DNA of 64,000 nt from positions 3,453,501 to 3,517,500 of the forward strand of contig NZ_JADALJ010000001.1 of NCBI RefSeq assembly GCF_014876185.1. The letters are read 5' to 3'. Positions 24,389 to 33,883 of this stretch are shown in pieces. The stretch's first letter is position 1. Each line of letters starts with the position of its first letter. The notes below the pieces were generated by a model. That model did no database searches and was not told the DNA's origin. It worked only from the letters and a program-made list of their open reading frames with translations. Source of the stretch: Rufibacter sp. LB8 (GTDB taxonomy: Bacteria; Bacteroidota; Bacteroidia; Cytophagales; Hymenobacteraceae). The translations under genes and the position numbers were made by a program.

Positions 24389-26164
24389 ATGACTGTGTTC
24401 TTATTTATTCTCCTTGGATTGGTGGTGCTCTATTTCCTTGGCAAGAAGAAGGCTTCCACAAAGGCGCCTTTCCAGCCGGGCGCCGCCAAGCATGAAGAAG
24501 GCAAGGCACAGGCTTCCAAGGCTGGGGTAACAAACGGAAGGTACCACCCGGAGGTGGTGCACCGGGTGGGGGTGCAGGCCTTGGAGACGGTGAGCATCAT
24601 AGGCACTTCCAAAGCCCTTGATACTATCAAGGGCCGGTATGCCTTGCTGCGGGAGCTTTGCCAGGACCTAGCCTCCATTCACAGACACCCCCGCTACGTC
24701 ACTGATGTACAGGTGGCCATAGATAGGTACAAAGCCATGTACTATGACCGCCTTCCCAATGCCCATGAGCTAGCCTTGCTCCTGAAGCCCCAGGAATTCA
24801 ATCTCCCGGAGTTTTATTGCCAAGCTCTGTCCCATGGGTTGCGCAGAGGCTTAGAGGACCAGGCAGAGGAAATAAAGCTCCTCAAACGGGAGGATGCTAA
24901 AACCCGGAGGAAAGCGAAGATGATGGAGTCAATTTCCACCGCCAGGCAGGAGCTGCAGGCGCAGTGTGCGGCTGCCCCTTCCTTTGAAGCTGTCATGGCT
25001 CAGGTAGAGGAACTGGAGGCTGCCCTGGCAGAAAGTGGCATGGGGGTAGGCGCGGCAGGGCCAGCCTTGGCCTCAAGTAAGATTCAAGCCCAGGCACCTG
25101 AACCATGGCCTGCAAGGGCGGGGGACAAAGGGACACAAGCAGGGAAGGAATATGTGCTGAACCCGGGTAAGCCTTTTGCCCTGACGTTGGTACACGGCAG
25201 TGATCAGGTGGCCCGCACCGTTAGGAAGCTGCTGGAGGAGGAGGAAGGGCAGTACACCGGTGGAAACAAATTGACCCAGCTTGCCTCCCTTTTCGCGGAG
25301 CATAACCTTCGGGTGAAAGAAGTGGAAACCTATAAAGCCAAATACGGTCCTGTCTATCTTCAAAAACTGGAGGAACTCAGGCGCAACTCAGCGGAGTGGC
25401 AACAGGCGGGCCCACGTGACAGGGAAGACTTAGAGGAGGAATTTCGGCAGGTTGCCTTGGGGGCCGTCTATGAGCAGGCCGACTGTGATTTGCGTACATT
25501 GTTTGAAAAGGAGCCGCATGACATCACCTTCGATGACGAACTCATCAAAGAGTTTGGGTTTGACAACATGAGAACCTACCTTAGGTTCGCCGATAACCTG
25601 CAGAAAGTGCGCGTGCTTCAGAGCGATAATTATAACCGGCCCAAATTTGAGAAGCTGGTGGAGCTGGGGTTGGCCGTGCGGGGGAGCGCCATTCCGGTGG
25701 CGGAGATCCTCAGTACCCTTACCCTGAAAGACCTCAACCAACTGGCGCAGCCTGCCGGGAAGGAATTCAAAAGGAAGAACTTGGCCATTGACCATATCTG
25801 CACCTTGCCGAACCTGGAGGAGCTGGTTGGGGAGCAAGTGTCTTTGCGGGAGCTGTTCAAGTTACAGCCCCTCCCAGAGAAATACCGGCACCTGAACCTT
25901 CAGGAACTGGCGGACTCTTGGGCCTATACGTTTGTGGTGGTGGAATTACTGGTCCAAACGTTTAGGAACAGCAATTTCGCTGTCCAGACCTTGCAGGACA
26001 AAGCCTATGTGAAGCATTACCTGGTGCACAACTGGAAACGGGAGGACGCCCTGTGCCCCCGCGCCAGGGAACTGCGCTCTCAGATATTCCCCAAGGCCAG
26101 CCCACCCATGCTTCCCTGCCATGTCGGATGCAATTGCGTCCTGAAGAAAGAGTACACCTTTTGA
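24389..26164 (+). CDS. Membrane-anchored protein of unknown function
   Basis: A 591-aa protein starting at ATG 24389. Residues 2-18 (TVFLFILLGLVVLYFLG) form one transmembrane anchor followed by KKK, so the rest should be cytoplasmic. Residues ~60-230 are mostly helical with a coiled coil (LEDQAEEIKLLKREDAKTRRKAKMMESI). A Pro/Ala-rich linker follows, then a second helical domain (about 290-560) with many charged residues and repeated L-x-E-L patterns (LTLKDLNQLAQP, LPNLEELVGEQVSLRELFKLQPL). The C-terminus ends PCHVGCNCVLKKEYTF, a compact C-H-x2-C-x-C group that could bind metal. I do not recognise the family; it resembles a scaffold more than an enzyme. It stands alone. Confidence 0.75.
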   Translation: MTVFLFILLGLVVLYFLGKKKASTKAPFQPGAAKHEEGKAQASKAGVTNGRYHPEVVHRVGVQALETVSIIGTSKALDTIKGRYALLRELCQDLASIHRHPRYVTDVQVAIDRYKAMYYDRLPNAHELALLLKPQEFNLPEFYCQALSHGLRRGLEDQAEEIKLLKREDAKTRRKAKMMESISTARQELQAQCAAAPSFEAVMAQVEELEAALAESGMGVGAAGPALASSKIQAQAPEPWPARAGDKGTQAGKEYVLNPGKPFALTLVHGSDQVARTVRKLLEEEEGQYTGGNKLTQLASLFAEHNLRVKEVETYKAKYGPVYLQKLEELRRNSAEWQQAGPRDREDLEEEFRQVALGAVYEQADCDLRTLFEKEPHDITFDDELIKEFGFDNMRTYLRFADNLQKVRVLQSDNYNRPKFEKLVELGLAVRGSAIPVAEILSTLTLKDLNQLAQPAGKEFKRKNLAIDHICTLPNLEELVGEQVSLRELFKLQPLPEKYRHLNLQELADSWAYTFVVVELLVQTFRNSNFAVQTLQDKAYVKHYLVHNWKREDALCPRARELRSQIFPKASPPMLPCHVGCNCVLKKEYTF

Positions 26165-26715
26165 GTTTGGGCACATGGCAATGCCCACCCTTACCACCCA
26201 AGGAGAGTCATTCCTGGAACGGGAAATCCATTTCAAACCTCTTTTTTTCTATGGGCCACTGGGTATAGGGCAGGCTTGGGTAGATTTCTTGAAACACCTA
26301 GCAAAGGCCTGAAAAGGTCAGACTTGGGGGGTTGACTGATGGCCTTTTCTGAGAATACACTAATAAAAGTGGTTTGTGACTCAGGAAAACCCTTCAGGTA
26401 TATGGCCTTGGAATATTTGAGCTTAAGGCCACCCCTGCTTTGCAAGCCAAATTCTAACTTATTTAAGGGCTACCATGGTTTATACAATTACTGAGTATTT
26501 GTATCTCCCTTAATGGATTGTTTAAGATTCTAATTTCAGATAATTCGAACTGGTAAGTAATAGTACGGTCCTTTTCTGGATGAGATGGATTTTCAAATTT
26601 ACCCTGACGCTCAAGTCGCTGTAGAATCCCATATTCTATTAATAAAGTAGGTCTGTGGTAGTATGCGAGACCAAGAAACTACCCATCCCGGTGCATGATG
26701 AGATGTTTGATTGCT
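26165..26715. other. Convergent intergenic region, nothing recognised
   Basis: About 550 bp between two convergent genes. Short frames exist (for example 26233-26445, minus) but have no protein character. No convincing hairpin terminator was found by eye. Confidence 0.5.
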
Positions 26716-29700
26716 TCAATTGATTGTTTTTAAGTTCTTGATGTTGTTAAAGTAGGAGGATTTCTTGACTTTCAGCCATTTGTCAATATGGGGGCTTGCA
26801 GCCCCCCAATCTTTTAGTGTGTCCGCTATCATAATCAATTGCTCCTGTACGAATGGTTTTTCGTGCTCTGATAGCTCATGCGTCAGGTACTGCCGCAGAA
26901 TCAGTATCATCTTTGGGATAAAAGGGGTAAGCCCTGTCTTTAATGAGCTTTCCTGCAACCAAACCGCTAAAAAGTAGAGGCTTTCCTCCAACCCTTCGCC
27001 TGATTGAAGCAAAACTTTGTTTAAAAGGATATCCAACGGTAATTCAGCCTCTCTAAAGTCTTCATGCATGATTTTGTCAAGCTCTCCCAACGCCCAAACT
27101 ACTTGGGAGCGGTCTGGGGAGATGATGCCTTCCGTTACAGTGCCGTATCCTTTGTGCTGTTCGTAAAGCTGATTGATTTTTACTTTTAGGCTTGTGAAAT
27201 TGTGGACGGTATGTAATAAAGGTTCCTGACGCTCAAGAAAGTATTTCATTTCTTCCAGTATCGATTGGAAATGAAGTCCGCCCTTTGTCGAGAGCCAATT
27301 CTCAATCTTATGGACCTCTGCCACCAATTTGTTGAAAATTTCCTCTGCCTCTTTTTTGGACCAGGAAATGCCGTTAGGGGAATAGGGTGTTTTCTCTAAA
27401 TTAATCAATCGTATGAATGAATGTTGGGATGATAAGCCTTTTGCGGTGAAACCCGCATCCCAAAGTCGCACGCTATCAAGAATCGATTTCTTTATTTTGT
27501 TTTTTATTCTGGGGTCCTGCTCGCCGAAGACTAAGAAGATTTTCCATATCCTTTCAGTTGTAATTGTGTCAGTGTTGATGGTTTGGATCTTTTTAACGAC
27601 TGACTCCTTTTGGTCGCTGGTTAGCATCGGGGTTAAATTACCAATTAAGAACCAAGCGTTTTTCTCAGTCCCAAGGTCCTGGATGAGCCGGTTAAGATGG
27701 TCGGCCAATTCTGCATCCTGTAAGCTTTGTCCTTCCTGTTCAAATATTGGGTTTTGTGAAAGGCCATAAGTATAGCTGATGGATTGGTCATGGCCAGAAT
27801 GATGGTTTAAAATTTCTTTTAGAATAAACCGGAGTACGTCACGGCTTTTAATAAATGGGAGGGCTTCCATGAGAAGCTCCACCTCAGGAAGGTGCCTGTT
27901 CGCGAAAAGGGATCTCCTGAAGTCTTTATCCTTGACTACCTCTAAGAGATTGTCCTCCCATAAAGGAGGATCAACGGCAATGAACAGGCTTGCCATAAAA
28001 GATACCATGCTCCTCTTGTATTGGGCGGGAGTCTCCTTCTGTAGCAATTTTTCTAGGAGCAGGGGTAAAATAATAGCATTGTCATCCTGTAGATGGTCTG
28101 AGTACGCGTAATCTTGCCCGATCCTCCTCAGAATCTCACGGTTGGAGTATTGGAGGGTGAAAAATAATGAGGGGAATGGGTAGTGTTCAAAAATAAGCTG
28201 TTGCACCTTATACCAAGCCTCCGGATTCTTGAGATGTACATTGCTAAGGGAGGCGGGCAACCCGGATTCTAGCAAGAGCTGTAAATATTGCAAGCCTTTC
28301 TGAGGAGCCGTGAAATCGTTCGATAGGGAGATGTTTTGAGTGGTGACACGCAAGCGGTTTTTCCCATAATGTTCCAGCTTTTTGGGCGCTTCGGAAACGT
28401 CCTTTATGATAGATTCCAAATTCTCCTTCACGCCCTTCAAATCCAGATTCTTAAATTGGCTTATATGGTTGCTTAGAACCTTGTTGAATCCGTAATGATG
28501 GTTTTGTTCCAGGTACTGGAGGAGTTCTAGGGCATATAGGTGCTCCTGCGGGTGTTCATACCGGACGTTGTTTATATATTCATTGACCAGCAGAATTGCT
28601 GCCTCTTCTTGGAAAAAAGACAGTAATCCGGCTTTTTTCAGAAGCCAATGGGAAGTTGGCCTCCAATCTGATAATTGTTCTTTTAAGGTTCTGAAATCAA
28701 ACGAGAAAGCGGAGTATAGGATTGACTCATACGTTAGGGCATCCTCACCCCCATTTATTAATTTTGCTCTAATTGCCTCATGAAGGCTTTCAAAAGATGT
28801 CCTGTTTACCGCAAGCGTACACTCCCTCAACTTAAAAAAGTCAAAACACAGCCTTAGTTCCCTGTCATCAGGCAAATTAGCATAAATTGAATCTTCCGTT
28901 GCCTTCTCCAACGAGAAACGGAAGGTGAGGAAAGTGTCACTGAGTGCAATGAATATGGATTTGAGCACGTCTTTTAAGACAGCTTCGTCTTGAGCGGCAC
29001 CTTCAATAAACACTCCCGCCCAAGCTAGTAGTTTGATTTTATTGTTTGCATAAGCAAAATGCACTGAAGGGATTCTATTATGCGATTTTAATTTGGCGAT
29101 ATCTTTGACAATTTTAAAGATATCCTTCACGTCCGCCTTAGAAGTAGGTAGCAAGTCAAGCTTATCCCAGAGTTTTCTATACTTATTCTGATGAATAACT
29201 TCAATAGCTGCATTGGGCAAGCTTATTGGGGTGCTTTTTGCCAGATATTTAAAGAAAAGGCCTAGGACTTCTCTTGGTGCGTTTCTGTCAACCACCACAG
29301 TAGACGTTTCCGCCTCTAGGAAATCAATGATTGCGCCCTCCATGATTTGTAGTTGAAGGACTCTGTGGTTTTCAAAGAATAGTTCTTTGTCCGCATCTAA
29401 CGGGTTTGGGTTTAAGGAGACATCTATAAAATAAATTTTATAGTCTGCGGTTGGTTTGGCTCCCTTTCCTCTCTCAACTATGTCTCTTACCCATTTGATC
29501 CACCCGATAAAATTTGTGTCTACCCCAGAGAACCCAATAAGGCAGTAGGACTCCTGAAGCAATGATATCCTCATTAGTTGGGTGAAAGCCTCATGTTTTG
29601 CAGGGTAGGATTCATAATCTTCCCTCGCAATTACATATTGTTTCCTATTATCTCCGTCAAAACCATAAGCATCCTCTTTTTTCCTTATGGTGCCATGGAG

Positions 29701-30456
29701 CTTGATGATATTTTTGTTTCTTTTTAAACCCAGTTGCGATGAGTCTGTTACCACCGAGAGGCATTCAGTCAGAGCACTTAGCAATAAAGAATAATCCCTC
29801 TCCTTATCCTCAAGACGCTTTATAATGGACTTCCTTCCTATCTCTTCAGTAGCGGCTTTTTGTTCTTCCAATAAGTTTTCAATTTCCGCTTGGATAACCC
29901 TAATCTCTTTTTCGATGATTTTCATTGTGGTGGCATCATAGGCCTCTTCCAGCATCTCATCGTAATTAGTGGTATATATATTGTTCCATGGGAGATAGAG
30001 GAGAGACCGGTGTAAAGCCAGCATTGCATCCGTGAGAACTACTCTGTTCTCTACACCTGTAATGCTGTTTACAAGAAACCTGCTTTTACCGGACCTGATG
30101 ATTTTAGGGGTTTTTTCTTCTATATAAGCGGAAATCGCTTCTTGGTAGCCTTTCCTGGCAATAAACTCCGAGACGATATCGAGGTATCCAATCTTGGTTA
30201 TGTAATAGCCAACTTTATTTTCGTAAAACTTTGTGGTGTCAAGTACAGAGCCTGCGGTAAGTTTAGAGAGGGTATCCTCGTAAGCTTCATCGATTTCAGC
30301 CTTATACAGGTATAAGGTCATATCGTACAAGAGTTGCCACCATGAGGGAAAAATAGGGCTTACATTCTTGCTGAATCCCGCTCCCACAAGAACTGACATT
30401 CTTTGGTTGTCAATCTTTAGTTTGATGTTTTTTATATAGTCTATCTTTGTCGTCAT
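26716..30456 (-). CDS. Large SIR2-domain protein (putative NAD-consuming defence effector)
   Basis: A 1246-aa protein starting at ATG 30454-30456. The N-terminal ~390 residues are a SIR2-like domain: nucleotide loop VGAGFSKN (24-31), IYTTNYDEM (158-166, with Asn162 and Asp164), catalytic His252 in IIKLHGTI, and LIGFSGVDTNF (304-314). A charged coiled-coil insertion (about 180-220) splits the domain. The remaining ~850 residues are helical-repeat-like with no known motif. This SIR2-plus-long-C-terminus layout is that of defence-associated sirtuins (DSR1/DSR2-like), which deplete NAD+ when they sense phage proteins. It is a single gene, as such systems often are. Subfamily assignment is uncertain; the sensing role of the C-terminus is inference. 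Confidence 0.88.
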   Translation of the reverse strand: MTTKIDYIKNIKLKIDNQRMSVLVGAGFSKNVSPIFPSWWQLLYDMTLYLYKAEIDEAYEDTLSKLTAGSVLDTTKFYENKVGYYITKIGYLDIVSEFIARKGYQEAISAYIEEKTPKIIRSGKSRFLVNSITGVENRVVLTDAMLALHRSLLYLPWNNIYTTNYDEMLEEAYDATTMKIIEKEIRVIQAEIENLLEEQKAATEEIGRKSIIKRLEDKERDYSLLLSALTECLSVVTDSSQLGLKRNKNIIKLHGTIRKKEDAYGFDGDNRKQYVIAREDYESYPAKHEAFTQLMRISLLQESYCLIGFSGVDTNFIGWIKWVRDIVERGKGAKPTADYKIYFIDVSLNPNPLDADKELFFENHRVLQLQIMEGAIIDFLEAETSTVVVDRNAPREVLGLFFKYLAKSTPISLPNAAIEVIHQNKYRKLWDKLDLLPTSKADVKDIFKIVKDIAKLKSHNRIPSVHFAYANNKIKLLAWAGVFIEGAAQDEAVLKDVLKSIFIALSDTFLTFRFSLEKATEDSIYANLPDDRELRLCFDFFKLRECTLAVNRTSFESLHEAIRAKLINGGEDALTYESILYSAFSFDFRTLKEQLSDWRPTSHWLLKKAGLLSFFQEEAAILLVNEYINNVRYEHPQEHLYALELLQYLEQNHHYGFNKVLSNHISQFKNLDLKGVKENLESIIKDVSEAPKKLEHYGKNRLRVTTQNISLSNDFTAPQKGLQYLQLLLESGLPASLSNVHLKNPEAWYKVQQLIFEHYPFPSLFFTLQYSNREILRRIGQDYAYSDHLQDDNAIILPLLLEKLLQKETPAQYKRSMVSFMASLFIAVDPPLWEDNLLEVVKDKDFRRSLFANRHLPEVELLMEALPFIKSRDVLRFILKEILNHHSGHDQSISYTYGLSQNPIFEQEGQSLQDAELADHLNRLIQDLGTEKNAWFLIGNLTPMLTSDQKESVVKKIQTINTDTITTERIWKIFLVFGEQDPRIKNKIKKSILDSVRLWDAGFTAKGLSSQHSFIRLINLEKTPYSPNGISWSKKEAEEIFNKLVAEVHKIENWLSTKGGLHFQSILEEMKYFLERQEPLLHTVHNFTSLKVKINQLYEQHKGYGTVTEGIISPDRSQVVWALGELDKIMHEDFREAELPLDILLNKVLLQSGEGLEESLYFLAVWLQESSLKTGLTPFIPKMILILRQYLTHELSEHEKPFVQEQLIMIADTLKDWGAASPHIDKWLKVKKSSYFNNIKNLKTIN

Positions 30457-30655
30457 TGCACAGCTTCAGTAAGATAAGTATTCTTAGGGTCCCGTGGAAA
30501 GTCCCTGTCGGAAGTCCGGATAGAATGGGTGATATTCGAAAAAGCCATCGGGGCTTTTCAGTGGCGTGCTCCCAACCTCACTCTCCAAGCGTACCGAAGG
30601 CCCATGCCAAAGAGGGTTACCATCCTGTTCTCCGTCCGGAATGTACGCCTTGGTG

Positions 30656-30703
30656 CACGGGCAGTTCTCCCGGGGTGGGTCTTACCATGGGGAACTGCCC
30701 GTG
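30656..30703. repeat. Inverted repeat / hairpin
   Basis: Arms CACGGGCAGTTC and GAACTGCCCGTG (extended by CCC/GGG with one bulge) around an 18-nt loop. It lies between the KTSC gene's stop (30795) and the start of the SIR2 gene (30456). There is no T-run on either strand, so terminator or regulatory function is open. Confidence 0.5.
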
Positions 30704-30794
30704 ATAGGCCCCTTTTAGGGAAACCCAGCCTAGGAGGGGGCTGCCTCTGTACGGCCCTGTGTTTTCTTAAGGCGCAGTCCCTAGGCGCCCGGAT

Positions 30795-31022
30795 TCAATC
30801 CTCCACGCGGGCGTGCTTGCCCTCTACCTGTTTCCTGATGAAGCTCCGGAGGCCTTCCCCGCGCAAGGCCAGGGCCTTCATGGTCTCGATGTTGTTGCGC
30901 CCCGCACTGGCAAACGTGTAGAGGTACCTGGCCCCGCTGTCATATTCGACGGAAATGGAATCCTGTCCGATCTCATAGGCGAAAACGGAGGACACCCAGC
31001 TTAGATTTCTGTAATATTTCAT
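30795..31022 (-). CDS. KTSC-like domain protein
   Basis: A 75-aa protein starting at ATG 31020-31022. The pattern SSVFAYEIGQDSISVEYDSGARYLYTFASAG fits the KTSC fold (S-x-I-x-x-I-x-Y-D, then L-x-V-x-F, then a Y-x-Y strand), although the Lys-Thr-Ser-Cys tetrad itself is not present in order. KTSC domains are small beta-rich modules, sometimes fused to RNA-handling enzymes. The second half is helical (IETMKALALRGEGLRSFIRKQV). It is monocistronic, with a GTGATTTTTCAC motif 164 bp upstream. Confidence 0.6.
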   Translation of the reverse strand: MKYYRNLSWVSSVFAYEIGQDSISVEYDSGARYLYTFASAGRNNIETMKALALRGEGLRSFIRKQVEGKHARVED

Positions 31023-31185
31023 TCTATTTCTGGTTAAAAGCCAGCCCTGTTTGGGCCCGGGCAGATAAATTTGATTGGAATCGTTCCTGAAAACACTGGG
31101 CGGTGCACCGGGAGGCCAAGCCTCGATGGGACGGGGCTTCGATTATCGGTGATAAATATACTGGTTCCTTAGTTTTCAGGCACTT

Positions 31186-31197
31186 GTGATTTTTCAC
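31186..31197. promoter_or_regulatory. GTGATTTTTCAC motif
   Basis: Exact copy of the dispersed 12-mer, 164 bp upstream of the KTSC-like gene (start 31022) and downstream of the hydrolase gene's stop (31402). Confidence 0.45.
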
Positions 31198-31401
31198 ATG
31201 AGCCCCTTCCTCCCGTAAAACACACGCGGCTCCCCCGACATGGTAGGTCAGGTGCAGCCCGGCAAGCCATGTCACGATCTCTCTCTGGGGATGCGGGCGG
31301 AGGGGCGTCCGGCCCGTGGAAATGAAGAAGGCCCTGCTGTGGGCATCGGAGCAAAGTAGGGACACGGTGGGAACGAACCCACGAAGGAGAGCCCATGTCC
31401 G

Positions 31402-32310
31402 CTAAGGCCGCGCAGCCACGTTCCTCTCATCGATATGCCGGGCCCCGGCAACTGTGCGGAAGGCGGCCGCCTGCCGGGAGGCGGTGGCTCTCGGGGCAAG
31501 GGAGTCCAGGGACAAAAAGCTCTTCACGGCGGTAGCGGCGAACCCTTTGCTGTTTGCGTTTTTCCCATCCCCCCAATAGTCGGAGTGGCCGGCCCCTGGG
31601 TTGCGGGCCTGCCGCAGGCCGGGGAAGAGCCGGTTTCCCCTAGTCCATTCCTGCCGCCCCAAAGCTGTCGGGAAGAACCTTTCCCCCACTAGGGACTGGC
31701 CCACCGGGAAGGCATACCGGAGAACGGTGTCATTTTCAGAGTACAGGCTTAGTGACCCCTCGAAAGAACCTAAGGCGGCTTTCAGCCTGGCGATATCATC
31801 CAGATACGCGGTGGGGACCGCCCCCGCCATGAAGACGACTTTGCCGACCACCAGGCAGGCAGGCAGAATATGTCGCTCTCCGTCCCGCCTCCGTAACGCC
31901 AGAATCTCACGCACGGTCTCCAGCGTGAGCCGACACCCCAGGGAATGCGCCACTATGTCCACCTTGAGGTAGCCCCGGTTTCTGGCTTGGGTGTAAAGGT
32001 CCTGGGCGAGCTTGGGAGCCACCTCCTTGGCCTTGCCGATGGCCTGCATGTAGAATAAGGCGCCCTCCCAGTTATGGCCCGGCCAGTACACCCCCACCAC
32101 CCTGGCGTTCGGACCGGCGGGGGAGCCCAGTAGGCCCATAAACCGCGTGTACGCGGCGGAGGCGTCCCGCTGGTCGTTGTTATAGCCATGTATGAAAAGA
32201 ACCGGATTGGACTGGTTCAAGGCGGAGGACGGCTTTAGCAACCCGTTGTCCCTCACCCGGGTGCCCCGCCCATCCCAATAGGAGACGGAAGGCGCGTAGT
32301 AGCTCTCCAT
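31402..32310 (-). CDS. Alpha/beta-hydrolase (DUF900-like)
   Basis: A 302-aa protein starting at ATG 32308-32310. The oxyanion segment is LFIHGYNNDQRDA (about 33-45), the strand VVGVYWPGHNWEG follows, and the nucleophile elbow is VDIVAHSLGCRL with the catalytic Ser in A-H-S-L-G. Later SLYSENDTVLRY could carry the catalytic Asp, and GHSDYWGD the His. No signal peptide is present, so it is probably cytoplasmic. The gene begins 3 bp after the stop of the upstream membrane-protein gene, so they are one operon. It may be an esterase or lipase acting on a membrane lipid; the substrate is unknown. The GC is high compared with the SIR2 gene. Confidence 0.85.
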   Translation of the reverse strand: MESYYAPSVSYWDGRGTRVRDNGLLKPSSALNQSNPVLFIHGYNNDQRDASAAYTRFMGLLGSPAGPNARVVGVYWPGHNWEGALFYMQAIGKAKEVAPKLAQDLYTQARNRGYLKVDIVAHSLGCRLTLETVREILALRRRDGERHILPACLVVGKVVFMAGAVPTAYLDDIARLKAALGSFEGSLSLYSENDTVLRYAFPVGQSLVGERFFPTALGRQEWTRGNRLFPGLRQARNPGAGHSDYWGDGKNANSKGFAATAVKSFLSLDSLAPRATASRQAAAFRTVAGARHIDERNVAARP

Positions 32311-32313
32311 AAC

Positions 32314-33072
32314 CTATTTGGTGCGTAAGCCGGACAAAGCGGCAACGACATCCTTCGCCAAGGGGGACATCATTCCCCCGAATAGGGCCAGGATGGTGGC
32401 GGGGATGGGCGGGACGCCTATATAGAAAAGGAGGGCCCACAGGAAAAGGGCCGCGGTGCCGACAGCCCAGTATTGGTTTCTCCGGGCCCACTCATATTCC
32501 GCCTTCGTCTGGAAAGCGTCCAGCTTGCGGGCAACGAAATGATCGATTCGCGCCCGGGCACGGGTCGCCTCCTGGATCTCCGCCTCAGAATAAGAGGCTT
32601 GTCTGTCATGGGCGGGTTTAGTGATGAACCTTTCCCAAACTGTCGCATCCGAGGGATCGTCCATGGGCCTGGACGTGCCATCTCTCCCTGTCTCCCTGGC
32701 AGCGGCTACTGAAGTGGGCATTTTCGTGAGGAATCGGAATAGGTGCGGGTACACGTCTGGGAAATCGATCGCGACATTGGTGGCCGCCTGAATCTGCCCC
32801 ATCATCTTGTCGGTGGGCTGGTCAAGCAGGGCATCCGCCGAATCCACTTCGGCCACTGTCAACAGGAGCAGTTCCTCTCGGCACGCCGCATGTTGGATCC
32901 AATTCCAGAGTTTGCGCCGGTGGTATTTTAGGCGCAGTTCCAGCACTACCTTTAGAAGTTCCAGGAAGGTCATGGTGATAGTGGCGACAGTGGCCAGGAT
33001 GAGGGCGTAGGCCAGGATGTTCGCGATAAAGGAATCAAGGATTTCGGGAAGCTCCAATCTCAGATAGTCCAT
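32314..33072 (-). CDS. Membrane protein partnered with the hydrolase
   Basis: A 252-aa protein starting at ATG 33070-33072. There is one transmembrane segment near the N-terminus (about 17-40, IANILAYALILATVATITMTFLELL) and a hydrophobic pair near the C-terminus (YWAVGTAALFLWALLFYIGV and IPATILALFGGMMSPLAKDVV). Between them lies a ~150-residue soluble region with charged helices. No motif is recognised. It sits 3 bp upstream of the hydrolase gene, so the two proteins probably act together at the inner membrane. A membrane protein with a lipase-like hydrolase can be a membrane-damage defence pair, but nothing here proves that. Confidence 0.75.
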   Translation of the reverse strand: MDYLRLELPEILDSFIANILAYALILATVATITMTFLELLKVVLELRLKYHRRKLWNWIQHAACREELLLLTVAEVDSADALLDQPTDKMMGQIQAATNVAIDFPDVYPHLFRFLTKMPTSVAAARETGRDGTSRPMDDPSDATVWERFITKPAHDRQASYSEAEIQEATRARARIDHFVARKLDAFQTKAEYEWARRNQYWAVGTAALFLWALLFYIGVPPIPATILALFGGMMSPLAKDVVAALSGLRTK

Positions 33073-33222
33073 GGGTTTAGGTTTGAGGGTGGCATAGGAT
33101 AAATTGTGTTACGTTTCTGGGTAAGGCGTTTGCCTTACCGGTAAGTTATCGCGCATATGTTCCGTGGCTGGGCTTCTCCTCCATTTGACTCTAGGACGCA
33201 GCCCCGGGTGCAGGCCTGGGTT

Positions 33223-33879
33223 TTACCCCTCCGTCACCTTGAAAATCCCTTTCTTGATGGCATAGACGACCAACCCCGTCCTAGAGGAAACCTCGAGTTT
33301 CTTGAAGAGGGCTTCGCGGGTGGACTCCACCAGCCTGTCGGAGATGCTCAGGATGGGCCCGAAGGATTTGTAGGGCAATTCCGTGCACGCCAGCCGCAGG
33401 AACTCCACCTCCCGGGCGGTGAGGAGGAGCTTTTCATTGGCCGGGGCCACCAAGTCCTTCTTCAATATCTCACTGATGCCGCCGGTGTAATAGCTGCCAT
33501 TTGCCTCCAAGGCCTCTAGGGCCATTCTGAGTTCATAGGGATCTGCGTTCTTGAGGATGTACCCGTCCACCCCTGACTTGATCATCCTCAGCACGGTATC
33601 CTCCTCATTGCTCATGGTCAGGGCCAAAATCTTCACCGAAGGGTGGTTCTCCTGCAGCCAGGCGGCAGTCTCAAAGCCGTTCATGACCGGCATCCCGATG
33701 TCCAGCAGCACGATATCCGGGGCCTCGACGAAGGCGAGTTTGTTGATGAGGTCCCGGCCATGGTCCGCCTCCAGCGATACGCAGTACCCGCTGAACCCCG
33801 TGATAAGTTCAAGCATTCCCTTCCTGAACAGTTTATGGTCATCGACCAGCGCGATTTTAGTGGTGTTCCCTGGTTGCAT
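33223..33879 (-). CDS. NarL/LuxR-type response regulator
   Basis: 218 aa from the ATG at 33877-33879 (MQPGNTTKIALVDDHKLFRKG). An upstream ATG (33912) would overlap the kinase gene by 29 bp and adds 11 residues before the receiver domain. Receiver domain: acidic pocket D13-D14, phosphoacceptor Asp60 in VLLDIGMPVMNG, then LALTMSNEE and YILKNADPYEL. The C-terminal HTH (about 155-218, LLTAREVEFLRLACTELPYKSFGPILSISDRLVES) is the LuxR type. The start is 5 bp past the kinase stop, so they are co-translated. It should be phosphorylated by the upstream kinase and control transcription; the targets are unknown. Confidence 0.93.
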   Translation of the reverse strand: MQPGNTTKIALVDDHKLFRKGMLELITGFSGYCVSLEADHGRDLINKLAFVEAPDIVLLDIGMPVMNGFETAAWLQENHPSVKILALTMSNEEDTVLRMIKSGVDGYILKNADPYELRMALEALEANGSYYTGGISEILKKDLVAPANEKLLLTAREVEFLRLACTELPYKSFGPILSISDRLVESTREALFKKLEVSSRTGLVVYAIKKGIFKVTEG

Positions 33880-33883
33880 ATTT

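Noticed and set aside
30447-30921. Overlapping plus-strand frames opposite the KTSC gene and the SIR2 upstream region
   Set aside because: No protein character; they overlap a recognised minus gene and a hairpin.
31345-31385. tRNA T-arm-like sequence (GTGGGTTCGTTCCCAC) on the minus strand
   Set aside because: Only the T-stem and loop are present; the conserved A58 position is T, and no matching acceptor, anticodon or D arms were found within 90 bp.
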